Of a stretch of 64,000 nucleotides of DNA, positions 16,619 through 25,225 are shown in pieces. The DNA comes from Sulfotelmatobacter sp963788225 (GTDB lineage: Bacteria; Acidobacteriota; Terriglobia; Terriglobales; Acidobacteriaceae): the NCBI GenBank assembly GCA_963788225.1, contig CAWBGI010000002.1, forward strand, positions 1,302,001 through 1,366,000, written 5' to 3'. The translations under genes and the position numbers were made by a program. The notes beneath the pieces were generated by a model. That model had not been told where the DNA came from. It saw only the letters and a list, made by a program, of their open reading frames with translations, and made no database searches. Position 1 is the stretch's first letter. Every line of letters begins with the position of its first letter.

Positions 16619-17758
16619 CTATTGTTTTGGTTTCGGCTCTGTCATTGGCTTCTTGGTAGTAGTTGTCCCGCTGTTGCTGTTGTCAAACTGCTTCATCGAG
16701 TTCATGAACGCCTGCGGGTTCGCCGCTATCTCCTGCTGTACGGCGCTGTGGGTATTCAAGTAATCCCGCAATTCCGGGTGGTTCTCTAAATACTCCTGGC
16801 TTTTGACCAAGGACGGGTCTTTCGACAGCTGGTCTGCGATATCGCGATGGCTGTTCAGGAAGCCGTTCGCGAATTCCCGCCGGTTGGCGTCGCTGTCCCT
16901 ATCCCGATCCCTGTCTCGGTCGTTGTCGCTGCGGTCAAAGCGATCTTCCGCTTTCATGAAGACCTGCGGATTGTCTGCCAATTGATCCTGAACGCGGGGA
17001 TGCTCCTGCAGGAACTGCTGCAACGCAGGATGGTTCTCCAAGAATTCTTTGTTATCGGCCAGCGCTGGATTCCTGCGCAATTGTTCGGCGATCTCAGGAT
17101 GCTTATCGAGGAAGTTGTCAAAGGTAGCCAACTCCCGCCGGTTGACGTCGTCCCCGTCTCTATCCCTGTCTCCCTCTCTGCGGTCGAAGCGGTCTTCCTG
17201 TTTCATGAAGACGCCCGGATCCTGCGCCAATTGCCCCCGTACTCCCGAGTGGTCCTGCAAGAATTGCTTCAGGGCAGGATGGTTTTCCAGGAACTCCTGG
17301 TTATCTGCGAGGCGCGGATTCCTGCGCAGTTGCTCGGCAATCTCAGGATGTTTGTCCAGGAAGCCGTCGAAGGCGGCTAATTCCCGCCGCGTGGTTTCGT
17401 CTTCCCGGCGGTCATAGCGGCGTTCGTCGCGCAAGAAGGCGCGTGGGTTCTCCGTTAATTCCTCGCGAACCTGCGGCTTTTCCTGCAGATAGGCTTGCAG
17501 CGCCGGATGGTTGTTGAGGTAGTCGCGGTCGTTGACCAGAGACGGGTTCGCGCGCAGTTGCTCGGCCATCTCAGGATGTTTGTCCAGGAAGGCATCGAAA
17601 TTCGCCAGCTCGGATTGGGTGATATCTGACGGCTGAGGCGTCGGCGGCGCCGTATGAGGCGGCACTTCCTGCGCGTTCACCGACGGCATAATCCAAAGCA
17701 AACTTGCGAGCGTTAAAAGTACCGAGTATTGCCTTAAGTACAGGTATCGCTTTTTCAT
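16619..17758 (-). CDS. Exported repeat protein with four ~80-residue repeats
   Basis: Start at ATG 17758 follows GAGGAGG and yields a signal peptide (LRQYSVLLTLASLLWIMPSVNAQ). The rest is four tandem repeats each beginning ELA-FD-FLDKHPEIAEQL, continuing NP-LADN-EFLENHPALQ-FL and ending QLA-NP-VFMK-EDRFDRR. The units are joined by highly charged Asp/Arg linkers (DRDRDRDRDSD). The fourth unit has lost two residues in its first motif. Repeats predict a helical, elongated periplasmic protein. No enzyme motif is visible. A GTG-type start at 17851 would add 31 residues before the signal and is unlikely. Confidence 0.7.
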   Translation of the reverse strand: MKKRYLYLRQYSVLLTLASLLWIMPSVNAQEVPPHTAPPTPQPSDITQSELANFDAFLDKHPEMAEQLRANPSLVNDRDYLNNHPALQAYLQEKPQVREELTENPRAFLRDERRYDRREDETTRRELAAFDGFLDKHPEIAEQLRRNPRLADNQEFLENHPALKQFLQDHSGVRGQLAQDPGVFMKQEDRFDRREGDRDRDGDDVNRRELATFDNFLDKHPEIAEQLRRNPALADNKEFLENHPALQQFLQEHPRVQDQLADNPQVFMKAEDRFDRSDNDRDRDRDRDSDANRREFANGFLNSHRDIADQLSKDPSLVKSQEYLENHPELRDYLNTHSAVQQEIAANPQAFMNSMKQFDNSNSGTTTTKKPMTEPKPKQ

Positions 17759-17904
17759 AAGTTGAAACACCTCCTCGACGAAGACGCGAGTTCCAAGAGA
17801 ATGCTGCAACCACCTTGCCAAACTGCGCTGGCTGGAACGAATCGTCCCCATTTCAACAGCTTGGAGACGATCGGCTGATCCTCGCGCGAAACGGTGGAGG
17901 GTAA

Positions 17905-17926
17905 ATTTTTCGGGCGGCCGAAAAAT
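17905..17926. terminator. Perfect inverted repeat, candidate terminator
   Basis: ATTTTTCGG-GCGG-CCGAAAAAT is a 9-bp perfect stem with A/T-rich outer part, able to act as a weak terminator on either strand. It lies 210 bases downstream of the FAD monooxygenase gene and 150 bases upstream of the repeat-protein start. Confidence 0.35.
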
Positions 17927-18027
17927 GACTGAGCTAACTATCTATGAGTCAACACTTAACGACGAGAGCAAGAAGTTCACTGCAAGTTCCTGCTGATCGG
18001 GAAAAACTAGAAGGATGTACGTAGGGA

Positions 18028-18049
18028 ACCTAGGGGAAAACCCCCAGGT
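18028..18049. promoter_or_regulatory. G/C-rich inverted repeat with AAAA centre
   Basis: ACCTAGGGG-AAAA-CCCCCAGGT is a near-perfect dyad (one mismatch) 90 bases from the FAD monooxygenase stop. Its symmetry and fixed A4 centre look more like a protein-binding site than a terminator, as no T-run follows. No target gene is obvious. Confidence 0.25.
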
Positions 18050-18138
18050 AAGAGGTTAAATTTTGGAACAGCGTTTTTCCTATGGATCGTAGTGGGTTAC
18101 CGCAACCGAGCCGGAATTGTCAGCGACGATGCGAGTCG

Positions 18139-19350
18139 TCACACGTGTCGCACATGTTCGGGACGAAATCCTATTCCAATGACGCGGGCGGGAATGCGTC
18201 GCAGCCAAGGCCATTGCTGCATCAGTTTTAACGGTGCGGGGACTGCCAGCGGCTTGGCGCTGCCAAGCACGCGCCGGATCACCCTATTCTGCACGAGAAT
18301 TTGCAGCCTCTGCGTGGCGCGCGCCGGGAACTGCCGACGCCGCTGCACGGCGTAAAGGTCGCGATCAGTGAGGCTGCCCGCGCCCAGCTTAGAGGCCAGA
18401 ATGTTGGCTGCGGCCACCGCGTCCTGAATCGCGAGGTTGATGCCTACACCTCCAACCGGCGACATTGCGTGTGCCGCATCCCCGATGCAGAGAAGTCTTG
18501 GACGCCACCACTGCCGCAGTCGATCTACCTCGACCGTGAGAAGGCTGACGTCGTTCCAGTCCCGTAATTCGCTGACCCGGTCGCGCAAGAAAGGTTGCAG
18601 GCGGGCAATCTCCTCGCGAAATTTCTCAATGCCCCGCTTGCGAATCTCATCTGCCCCGCCCTTTGGAATGACCAACCCACACTGCCAGTAATCTTCGCGG
18701 TCGATCATAACGAATATCTTGCCGGCTGCGGCGTGGCCCAAAGTCTGGTCGGGATCGGTGGAGTGGCGGCTGATCCTCATCCAAAGCACATCCATGGGAG
18801 CGCCCAAATCGATCACTTGCAAGCCGGCGCGGTCGCGCACGATGGAACGGTGGCCGTCCGCTCCCACTGTGAGAGTGGCGCGAGCCTCCAGCGCTCCTTG
18901 CGGGGTCCTGGCACTCACGCCAACGATGCGTCCATTCTGTTCGATGAGATCTGTCACTTCGGCTTGCATCCTGACTTGAAATCCCGGATAGCGCTTGCCC
19001 TGTTCCGCGATGAAGTTAAGAAAATCCCATTGCGGCATCAATGCCAGAAACTTGCATCTGGTTGGAAGATGCGTGAAGTCGCCAATCTTGAGCATTTCAT
19101 GGCCAACCTGGCCGGCGATTTCACGCACCTCTTGATGGGGGCGCTTCAGGAACTCCTCCAGAACCCCGAGTTCATGCATCAGCTCAAGAGTGGAAGGGTG
19201 AATGGTGTCGCCGCGAAAGTCGCGCAGGAAATCAGCGTGCTTCTCGAGCACGACGATTTCCACGCCAGCCCGAGCCAGCAGAAAACCTAGCATCATTCCG
19301 GCAGGGCCCCCGCCCACGATGCAGCATTTGGCTTGGAGAGTCGTCGTCAC
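18139..19350 (-). CDS. FAD-dependent aromatic-ring monooxygenase-like oxidoreductase
   Basis: The protein belongs to the PHBH/UbiH group of class A flavoprotein monooxygenases. The dinucleotide motif GGGPAGMMLGFLLARAG is at the N-terminus, the DG motif in TVGADGHRSIVRDRAG at about 170 and the GD motif in LCIGDAAHAMSPVGGVGINL at about 290. Length (403) is normal. It lies downstream of ubiX in the same direction with a 170-base gap, which hints at quinone or aromatic-acid chemistry, but neither substrate nor pathway can be fixed from sequence. The start is GTG at 19350. Confidence 0.8.
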   Translation of the reverse strand: MTTTLQAKCCIVGGGPAGMMLGFLLARAGVEIVVLEKHADFLRDFRGDTIHPSTLELMHELGVLEEFLKRPHQEVREIAGQVGHEMLKIGDFTHLPTRCKFLALMPQWDFLNFIAEQGKRYPGFQVRMQAEVTDLIEQNGRIVGVSARTPQGALEARATLTVGADGHRSIVRDRAGLQVIDLGAPMDVLWMRISRHSTDPDQTLGHAAAGKIFVMIDREDYWQCGLVIPKGGADEIRKRGIEKFREEIARLQPFLRDRVSELRDWNDVSLLTVEVDRLRQWWRPRLLCIGDAAHAMSPVGGVGINLAIQDAVAAANILASKLGAGSLTDRDLYAVQRRRQFPARATQRLQILVQNRVIRRVLGSAKPLAVPAPLKLMQQWPWLRRIPARVIGIGFRPEHVRHV

Positions 19351-19523
19351 GGTTTCAATCGCAGCTGCTTTGCCTCATTCCCCTGGTTCCGGTCGTACAT
19401 GACCAGCGGGCATCTGGGGCCCGCACTTTCGACTATCTAAACTTGAGATCTCCCCTGAAGCCAAGTCCGATCTTGATCTAGGTAGACGATTGTTTGCATG
19501 TAGAAGGCTAACTCGCTGATAGT

Positions 19524-20156
19524 TCAACCCTTCCAGCGGAAGGCGTCGGCTTGGGGAAGGCCTAGATGGGCGAGCACGCGATAGGCGAATTCGCGAGCCA
19601 GATCATCTAAGCTCGCGGGCCGGTAATAGAACGCCGGGATGAGCGGAAAGATAGTCGCGCCGGCGTCGGCGGCCCGGTACAGGTTGCGGATATGGATTTT
19701 ATTGAGCGGCGTTTCGCGCACGCACAGCACCAGCGGACGTTTTTCTTTCAGGCAGACGTCGGCGGCGCGCTCGATCAGGTGCGATGCGATGCCGTTCGCG
19801 ATGCGGGCGAGCGTGCCCATGCTGCACGGGATCACGATCATGGCATCGGCGGGATAAGAACCGCTGGCCACGTTGGCTCCGATGTCGGCGTTCGACTGCT
19901 CTTTGATTTTGGAAGAAGCGCTCGTGCGAGCGGAGGTTTTCGTCTTTTCGTCGGCAAGGATCTGGCGGACAAGATTCGCGCGGCCTTTAATGCTGAGTTC
20001 TTCGGCCAGCACGCGCAGGCCGGAGTCGGAAGCGATGAAGTTCACAGTGTTAATGCGGGCATCACGCTCAACCGCGATCAGTAGTTGCCGCAGAAATACT
20101 GACCCGCTGGCGCCGGTGGTCGCGATGGTCAGATTTTGCGGCGAATGATTGGGCAA
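19524..20156 (-). CDS. ubiX: UbiX-type flavin prenyltransferase
   Basis: UbiX joins dimethylallyl phosphate to FMN to make the prenylated flavin used by UbiD-type decarboxylases. The family signatures are the N-terminal TIATTGASGS nucleotide loop, the central IPCSMGTLARIANGIASHL, and RAADVCLKEKRPLVLCVRET. A short insertion (DEKTKTSARTSASSKIKEQ) near residue 75 is charged and probably surface-exposed. Translation starts at TTG 20156; no earlier in-frame ATG is available. No ubiD gene is in the window, so the partner must lie elsewhere. Confidence 0.88.
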   Translation of the reverse strand: MPNHSPQNLTIATTGASGSVFLRQLLIAVERDARINTVNFIASDSGLRVLAEELSIKGRANLVRQILADEKTKTSARTSASSKIKEQSNADIGANVASGSYPADAMIVIPCSMGTLARIANGIASHLIERAADVCLKEKRPLVLCVRETPLNKIHIRNLYRAADAGATIFPLIPAFYYRPASLDDLAREFAYRVLAHLGLPQADAFRWKG

Positions 20157-20204
20157 AGCGCCTCCGGATTTGGAGCATAGGCAGTCGAGGAGCAGGAGTC
20201 AAGA

Positions 20205-20293
20205 GAAGCTGCGAGCCGCGAGCTACGAGCTGCGAGCAAACGCGACCTTTCAAGCTCGAAGCTGCTGGCTCGAAGCTCGGAGCTCGAAGCTGA
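20205..20293. repeat. Intergenic short tandem repeat, inverted pair (GAGCTGCGAGC type)
   Basis: Variants of GAGCTGCGAGC/GAGCTACGAGC on the left face GCTCGAAGC/GCTCGGAGC variants on the right, forming a quasi-palindrome between divergent ubiX and the ChaN-like gene. Confidence 0.6.
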
Positions 20294-20296
20294 GAT

Positions 20297-21880
20297 ATGG
20301 CATCGACCGTTAATTTGCGATCCCGCCGCAGCGTAGCGCAACTCCACGCCCTGGCTGGAGTGGAGCGCGAAATCCGTGCTCAGGATTCGCACAGCCGCCG
20401 CAAGTATCTTCGCGAATTCAATCAGGCCTTCCGCAGCTACGATTCTGTGCTCGACGCGCAACAGATTCAACATGCGCTGCATTCCGCCGACGTGGTTCTC
20501 ATCGGCGACTACCATGCTCTTCCTGCGGCGCAGCGCTATGCTGCATCACTGATTGAGCAGCGTGCGCTCGCCGGAGATCGCCGCGTCGTGCTGGGAGTCG
20601 AAACCATCTTCGCCCGCGATCAGCACATCCTCGAAGAATGGTGGCGGCGCGAGATCGATGAAAGCGAACTGCGCCAACGGATCCGCTTCGATCTCGACTG
20701 GGGCTATGACTGGCCGCCGTTCCACGAATTGCTTGTGGCCGCGCGCGATCACGGCGAAGCCATTTACGGCCTCGATTGTATGCCCCGCGAAAACTTGCGC
20801 AAGATCGCCGCGCGGGATCGTCACGCCGCCGCCAAGCTCGCCGAAATCCGTGCGCACCATCCCAATGCGGTGATCTTCGTGCTATTTGGCGAGTCGCACC
20901 TCGCTCCCGGACATCTCCCGCGCATGCTGCGCAAGGCAATGCCGGACGCCGGCGTCCTCACCGTGTTGCAAAACATCGACGCGCTTTATTGGCGTGCGGC
21001 TGGCGAGCGCGCCGACAAGGTGGAGGCGGTGCGAGTGAACGATGACGTCTTGTGCGTTTTCAATGCCACTCCTCTCGAAAAGTACGAAAGCTATCGCCTC
21101 TTTCTTGACCAGTGGAGCCGCTGCGATAGCGGTCCGGATTTCGCGCCAACTATCTACAACCTGATCGACAGCCTGGCCAGCTTCCTTGAGATCAACCGCT
21201 ACTCGCCGCACAATGGGACGCAGCCGAAGTTTCTCATCGACATGCTGCCGGAAGTTCATGGCAACTCGTCGGATGCCATGCTGCGCCGCCTGCTCTCGCG
21301 CAAAGGCATCGCTGGGCAACATCTCGAAACCATGCTGGCCAGCGTGGAAGAGCGCGGCAGCGCTTATTTTCCCCAGGTGAATGCCTTTCACATTCGCGAA
21401 TTTCAGATGATGCATGCTGCCGAAGATGCAGCTCGCTTTCTACATCACGCCTGCCGGGGACTGCCCGACCGTCTCAATGGGCGAGGCACAAACGGGAGTG
21501 GCCTGCCGCGAGATGCAAGTGTGGCTCGTCCACTCGACGTTTTCTACAGGCGCGTGGTCGAACACGCCGTGGCCTACTTCGGCTCGCGAGTGCTTTATCC
21601 CTCAAGGCCGGCTGTCGAGATGGAAAACTTGCCCGTGCTGTCGCGCATAGGGTGCGAAAAAGCCGCACAAGCAGCTATCCGAGCAGATGCGGAGAAGTTT
21701 GAATCCGCAGCGCAGGAGTGGGGATATTGCATCGGAAGCCAGATCTATAACGTCTACCTGACAGGCAAAGTGAAGCCGAGGGGTCTGCGCCGGTTGTTCC
21801 TCGCTCATCTCGACCAGCCGGGCGCTGCGCGCAAAGTCTGTACCGCCGTGATTGCCAAACTTCGCTCCGCGTCAAAGTAG
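20297..21880 (+). CDS. ChaN-like (haem-binding uptake) domain protein
   Basis: Residues about 55-250 match the ChaN/PF04187 fold: DVVLIGDYHALPAAQRYAA, VVLGVETIFARDQHILEEWW, GEAIYGLDCMPR, and VIFVLFGESHLAPGHLPRML. These supply the conserved Glu/His positions. ChaN proteins bind haem in some bacteria, and related Tiki/TraB folds include metalloproteases. There is no lipobox or signal peptide, so unlike classical ChaN this one looks cytoplasmic. The C-terminal 270 residues are helical and of unknown role. ATG at 20297 lies directly after a repeat block; no Shine-Dalgarno is evident. Confidence 0.7.
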   Translation: MASTVNLRSRRSVAQLHALAGVEREIRAQDSHSRRKYLREFNQAFRSYDSVLDAQQIQHALHSADVVLIGDYHALPAAQRYAASLIEQRALAGDRRVVLGVETIFARDQHILEEWWRREIDESELRQRIRFDLDWGYDWPPFHELLVAARDHGEAIYGLDCMPRENLRKIAARDRHAAAKLAEIRAHHPNAVIFVLFGESHLAPGHLPRMLRKAMPDAGVLTVLQNIDALYWRAAGERADKVEAVRVNDDVLCVFNATPLEKYESYRLFLDQWSRCDSGPDFAPTIYNLIDSLASFLEINRYSPHNGTQPKFLIDMLPEVHGNSSDAMLRRLLSRKGIAGQHLETMLASVEERGSAYFPQVNAFHIREFQMMHAAEDAARFLHHACRGLPDRLNGRGTNGSGLPRDASVARPLDVFYRRVVEHAVAYFGSRVLYPSRPAVEMENLPVLSRIGCEKAAQAAIRADAEKFESAAQEWGYCIGSQIYNVYLTGKVKPRGLRRLFLAHLDQPGAARKVCTAVIAKLRSASK

Positions 21881-21892
21881 CGCCACACCGTC

Positions 21893-22046
21893 CCTTCGAC
21901 AAGCTCAGGCACACCGCCTGTGGCCGCGCCGAGGGCGGGACGCCCTGGGGACAGCCGGCAGGATGCCGGCGCGACAATCTACACAACGAGCTGATCGCGG
22001 ATGCTAATCTAGACTCCGCTTGGCTGAATGCTGAGTGCTGACTGCT
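21893..22046. repeat. Spacer with dispersed short repeats
   Basis: The gap before larB contains CCTTCGACAAGCTCAGG (21895-21911), a short repeat common in many genomes, G+C-rich inverted pieces (GCCGGCAGGATGCCGGC), and a GGCTGAATGCTGAGTGCTGA unit of the type seen again at 47.2 and 56.5 kb. Confidence 0.5.
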
Positions 22047-22049
22047 ACC

Positions 22050-22799
22050 GTGAACGCCGAATCCATCCGAAAACTTTTCGAGCAGGTGCGCCGGGGCAAA
22101 CTGACGCCCGACGACGCCGTTGATCGTCTTCGCCATTTACCGTTTGAAGATCTGGGCTTTGCCAAGGTCGACCACCATCGCAGGCTGCGCGCGGGAATGC
22201 CAGAAGTGATTTTCGGAGAAGGGAAGACTCCGGCGCAGACCGCGCAAATATTTTCCCGGCTGGCCAAACACGGGGGCAACGTCTTAGCCACGCATGCCGA
22301 TAAGAAGCAGTTTGCCGCGGTGAAGAAGAAGATCCGCGCGGCAGAATATCGCGAATTGGGGCGGGCCATCGTGCTGCAGCGCGATCCGCACAAGTACGGC
22401 AAAGGAACCATTGCCGTTGTTTCGGCGGGAACGAGCGACATTCCGGTGGCGGAAGAAGCCGTCGTGACTGCCGAACTCATGGGCAACGAAGTCGAGCACT
22501 TCTATGACGTGGGCGTCGCGGGAATTCACCGGCTGCTGGCCAATCGCGAGGCGCTAATGAAAGCCCGCGTGGTAATTGTCTGCGCCGGCATGGAAGGCGC
22601 GCTGCCTAGCGTCGTCGGAGGCCTCATCGGTGTTCCGGTCATCGCCGTGCCCACCAGCGTGGGTTACGGCGCATCCTTCAAAGGCCTGACCGCGCTGCTT
22701 GGCATGTTAAACTCCTGCGCATCGAACGTGAGCGTGGTGAATATCGATAACGGATTCGGTGCGGGATATGTCGCATCGCTGATCAACCGGCTTCCCTAA
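22050..22799 (+). CDS. larB: LarB, pyridinium-3,5-biscarboxylic acid mononucleotide synthase
   Basis: LarB carboxylates nicotinic acid adenine dinucleotide in the first step of nickel-pincer cofactor synthesis. The N-terminal helix (IRKLFEQVRRGKLTPDDAVD) and the PurE-like core (VVSAGTSDIPVAEEA, VEHFYDVGVAGIHRLL, VCAGMEGALPSVVGGLIG, PTSVGYGASFKGLTALLGML, NIDNGFGAGY) are clear. I prefer the GTG at 22050. A GTG at 22035 is in frame but lies inside a spacer repeat. larC, larE and larA are not in the window. The PPOX-fold gene follows after 26 bases and may be co-transcribed. Confidence 0.88.
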   Translation: MNAESIRKLFEQVRRGKLTPDDAVDRLRHLPFEDLGFAKVDHHRRLRAGMPEVIFGEGKTPAQTAQIFSRLAKHGGNVLATHADKKQFAAVKKKIRAAEYRELGRAIVLQRDPHKYGKGTIAVVSAGTSDIPVAEEAVVTAELMGNEVEHFYDVGVAGIHRLLANREALMKARVVIVCAGMEGALPSVVGGLIGVPVIAVPTSVGYGASFKGLTALLGMLNSCASNVSVVNIDNGFGAGYVASLINRLP

Positions 22800-22825
22800 A
22801 ATCATTCCGCAGGGGAGGAACACTT

Positions 22826-23245
22826 GTGGCTATCACGCTGTCGGAAAATGCCAAGAAGTTAATCGACAGTCCAAACTTTGCGCACTTGGCGACACTCATG
22901 CCAGACGGTTCTCCGCAATCCGTGCCGGTTTGGATCGGGCGCGAGGGCGATCACCTGATTGTCTGTACCGGGGAGAAATCGCTCAAAGCCAGGAACACGC
23001 GCCGGGATCCACGCGTAGCCCTGTCCATTGTGGATTTTGACAATCCCTATGACGAAGTGCAGATCCGCGGCCGCGTGATTGAGCGGCGGCCTGATCCTGA
23101 GTTGAAAGTCATGGATCCCATTTCGCACAAGTACACAGGCAAGCCCTTCCCCATGCGCAGTCCGGAAGGCCGCGTGGCCCTGGTCATTGAAGTGGAGAAG
23201 GAGCGCTACACCAAGCTCCCGTTCCAGCACACGCCGCCGAAATGA
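22826..23245 (+). CDS. PPOX-class (pyridoxamine 5'-phosphate oxidase fold) flavin/F420-type protein
   Basis: The 139-residue protein has the split-barrel signature: FAHLATLMPDGSPQSVPVWI, HLIVCTGEKSLKARNTRRDP, VALSIVDFDNPYDEVQIRGRV and GRVALVIEVEKERYTKL. This subgroup is often annotated as PPOX-class F420-dependent oxidoreductase; whether FMN, F420 or haem is bound cannot be told from sequence. GTG at 22826 follows GGGGAGG. It lies just behind larB in the same direction. Confidence 0.75.
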   Translation: MAITLSENAKKLIDSPNFAHLATLMPDGSPQSVPVWIGREGDHLIVCTGEKSLKARNTRRDPRVALSIVDFDNPYDEVQIRGRVIERRPDPELKVMDPISHKYTGKPFPMRSPEGRVALVIEVEKERYTKLPFQHTPPK

Positions 23246-23271
23246 AGCAAAAAAGGCGCGGCTTGGTGTGC

Positions 23272-24633
23272 TTAGCGCTTGCGGCCTCGAGCGGGCGAAG
23301 TCTTCCCCCGCTTGTTTGATTTCGCGCCGCTCTGGCTCTCATTCCCGAAGACGCGGGCAAAGATCTTGTCTACGTTTCGCAACTGGCGCGGCAGATCGAA
23401 GGCGTACTCGATCTGCTTGCGCGGAACCTTCCCGGTAATTTCCTGATCGGCCAGCACCAGTTGATGAAAGTCCAAACCCTCTTTCCACGCCCGCATGGCG
23501 TGCGCCTGCACTACGCGATAAGCATCCTCACGGGAAACACCGTGCTCCACCAGATCGAGCAGGAGTTGCCCGCTGAAGATCAGGCCGTGCGTGCTCTCCA
23601 GATTGGCCCGCATGCGCCCGGGATAGACGAACATGGTCTCAATCAGGTTTGCGGTTCTGCTCAACAGGTAATCGACCAGCGTGGTCGAATCCGGCAGGAT
23701 CACCCGTTCTGCCGAAGAATGTGAGATGTCGCGTTCGTGCCACAAGGCAACATTTTCAAAACCCGCCTGAGCGTTGCTGCGCACCACGCGCGCCAGTCCG
23801 CTGATCTGCTCGCTGTTCACCGGATTCCGCTTGTGCGGCATGGCCGACGAGCCTTTCTGCTTTTCGCTGAAGAACTCCTCAGCCTCGCGGACTTCGGTTC
23901 GCTGCAGGTGGCGGATCTCGGTCGCGATCTTGTCCAGCGTCGAAGCAATCACGGCTAGAGTCGCCAAGTAGTACGCGTGGCGGTCGCGCTGAATTACCTG
24001 CGAGGAAACCGCCGCCGCTTTCAAACCGAGGCGCGCGCAAATCTTTTCTTCGATCTCCGGCGTCAGATGGGCAAAGATTCCAACTGCGCCAGAAAACTTT
24101 CCGACCCGCATGTCTTCAGCCGCAGCCTTGAATCGCGCGATGTTGCGCTGCGTCTCCGAATACCAGTTGGCCAGCTTGAATCCAAATGTAATGGGCTCGG
24201 CGTGAATGCCGTGGGTGCGCCCCACCATGGGCGTGTCTTTGAACTCCCACGCTCGCCGTTCGAGTATCTCCGCCAGGCGCTCGAGATCTTGCTTAATCAG
24301 CGCGGACGCCTGCTTGATGAGCAGCGCCTGCGCCGTGTCGACCACATCGTTCGAGGTAAGTCCGTAATGAAACCAGCGCGCATGTGGGCCTACGATTTCG
24401 GCCACCGCCGTGGTGAAAGCGATTACATCGTGGCGCACCTCGGCTTCGATCTCGTGGATGCGCTGCACGCTGAAGTCGGCGCGCTCGCGGATCGCGTGCG
24501 CCGCTTCTTTCGGCACCATGCCCGCCTCGGCCAAAGTCTCAGTCGCGGCGACTTCAACGGCCAGCCAGGTGCGGAAGCGGTTCTCGTCGCTCCAGATGCG
24601 GCCCATTTCCGGGCGGGTGTAACGCGGGATCAA
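23272..24633 (-). CDS. purB: Adenylosuccinate lyase
   Basis: PurB removes fumarate from adenylosuccinate and SAICAR in purine synthesis. The fumarase/aspartase signature SSAMPHKRNPVNSEQI is present, as are YTRPEMGRIW at the start, GRTHGIHAEPITFG and YGLTSNDVVDTAQALL. The TTG at 24633 has AAGGAG eight bases upstream and begins LIPRYTRPEM, exactly where the family begins; a longer frame to 24723 is not supported. The resulting 453 residues fit the family. The tail (SNKRGKTSPARGRKR) is unusually basic. Convergent with the PPOX gene. Confidence 0.93.
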   Translation of the reverse strand: MIPRYTRPEMGRIWSDENRFRTWLAVEVAATETLAEAGMVPKEAAHAIRERADFSVQRIHEIEAEVRHDVIAFTTAVAEIVGPHARWFHYGLTSNDVVDTAQALLIKQASALIKQDLERLAEILERRAWEFKDTPMVGRTHGIHAEPITFGFKLANWYSETQRNIARFKAAAEDMRVGKFSGAVGIFAHLTPEIEEKICARLGLKAAAVSSQVIQRDRHAYYLATLAVIASTLDKIATEIRHLQRTEVREAEEFFSEKQKGSSAMPHKRNPVNSEQISGLARVVRSNAQAGFENVALWHERDISHSSAERVILPDSTTLVDYLLSRTANLIETMFVYPGRMRANLESTHGLIFSGQLLLDLVEHGVSREDAYRVVQAHAMRAWKEGLDFHQLVLADQEITGKVPRKQIEYAFDLPRQLRNVDKIFARVFGNESQSGAKSNKRGKTSPARGRKR

Positions 24634-24665
24634 GGCGGATTCTCCTTGTCGAAGTGGGACAGAGG

Positions 24666-24728
24666 ATTCTAAATGGAGTGGAGGAAAGAGGCCAGCGCTG
24701 GCACGTTCCTGCCCAAACGTCATACAAT
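24666..24728. promoter_or_regulatory. Divergent -10 elements between purB and the 24747 gene
   Basis: TAGAAT reads on the minus strand at 24671-24666 toward purB and TACAAT on the plus strand at 24723-24728 toward the hypothetical gene. Both are good -10 boxes; matching -35 boxes are poor. Confidence 0.3.
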
Positions 24729-24746
24729 GTTGATTCGAGATCCGCT

Positions 24747-25223
24747 ATGTCGCCCACGCCAGAAGATTTAACCATCGTAAAAGATGACATGGTCGCCTTC
24801 ATCGAAGGCCATGGCATGAGCCGTTTCCACGGCTACGTGGATTACGACGAGGTGCAGTGCGTCATGTGGGAGATGGGCACGAATCCCGAGGGCTGGAAGG
24901 ATTTCGTCGAACTCGCCAAGACAGCGGGCGCTCCGTTCCTGACCATGCATTCATGGAAGCTGGAGCGCGAAGAACTGGACGAGTTGGTGCAACGCCTTAC
25001 CAACTCTGAGTTCTCCGACGGCGACGACGTAGAAGACGCGCGCTGGCTGCGCGCGCATGTGGGTAAGGTCGGATTTCTACAGCTAGGCTGGGCCTACCAG
25101 GGATCGATGTTTCTCTGCGAAGTCAGCACCGAGTGGTACGACCGCTACCAGCGCCTGCTGGAAGTATCGGAGGATTTCGGCGGCATCCCGATCGACGAAC
25201 CGGACCAGGACGACGAGAGCTAG
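24747..25223 (+). CDS. Conserved-looking hypothetical protein (158 aa), upstream of recJ
   Basis: The acidic cytoplasmic protein begins MSPTPEDLTIVKDDMVAFIE and contains FHGYVDYDEVQCVMWEMG, FLTMHSWKLEREELDELVQR, and a Trp/Tyr-rich VGFLQLGWAYQGSMFLCEVS. There is no signal peptide, membrane helix or recognised motif. Its stop is followed after two bases by the GTG of recJ, so it is almost certainly co-transcribed and perhaps translationally coupled with it. The ATG at 24747 was chosen over an upstream in-frame start at 24654 because it follows the candidate -10 element directly. Function unknown. Confidence 0.6.
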   Translation: MSPTPEDLTIVKDDMVAFIEGHGMSRFHGYVDYDEVQCVMWEMGTNPEGWKDFVELAKTAGAPFLTMHSWKLEREELDELVQRLTNSEFSDGDDVEDARWLRAHVGKVGFLQLGWAYQGSMFLCEVSTEWYDRYQRLLEVSEDFGGIPIDEPDQDDES

Positions 25224-25225
25224 CC

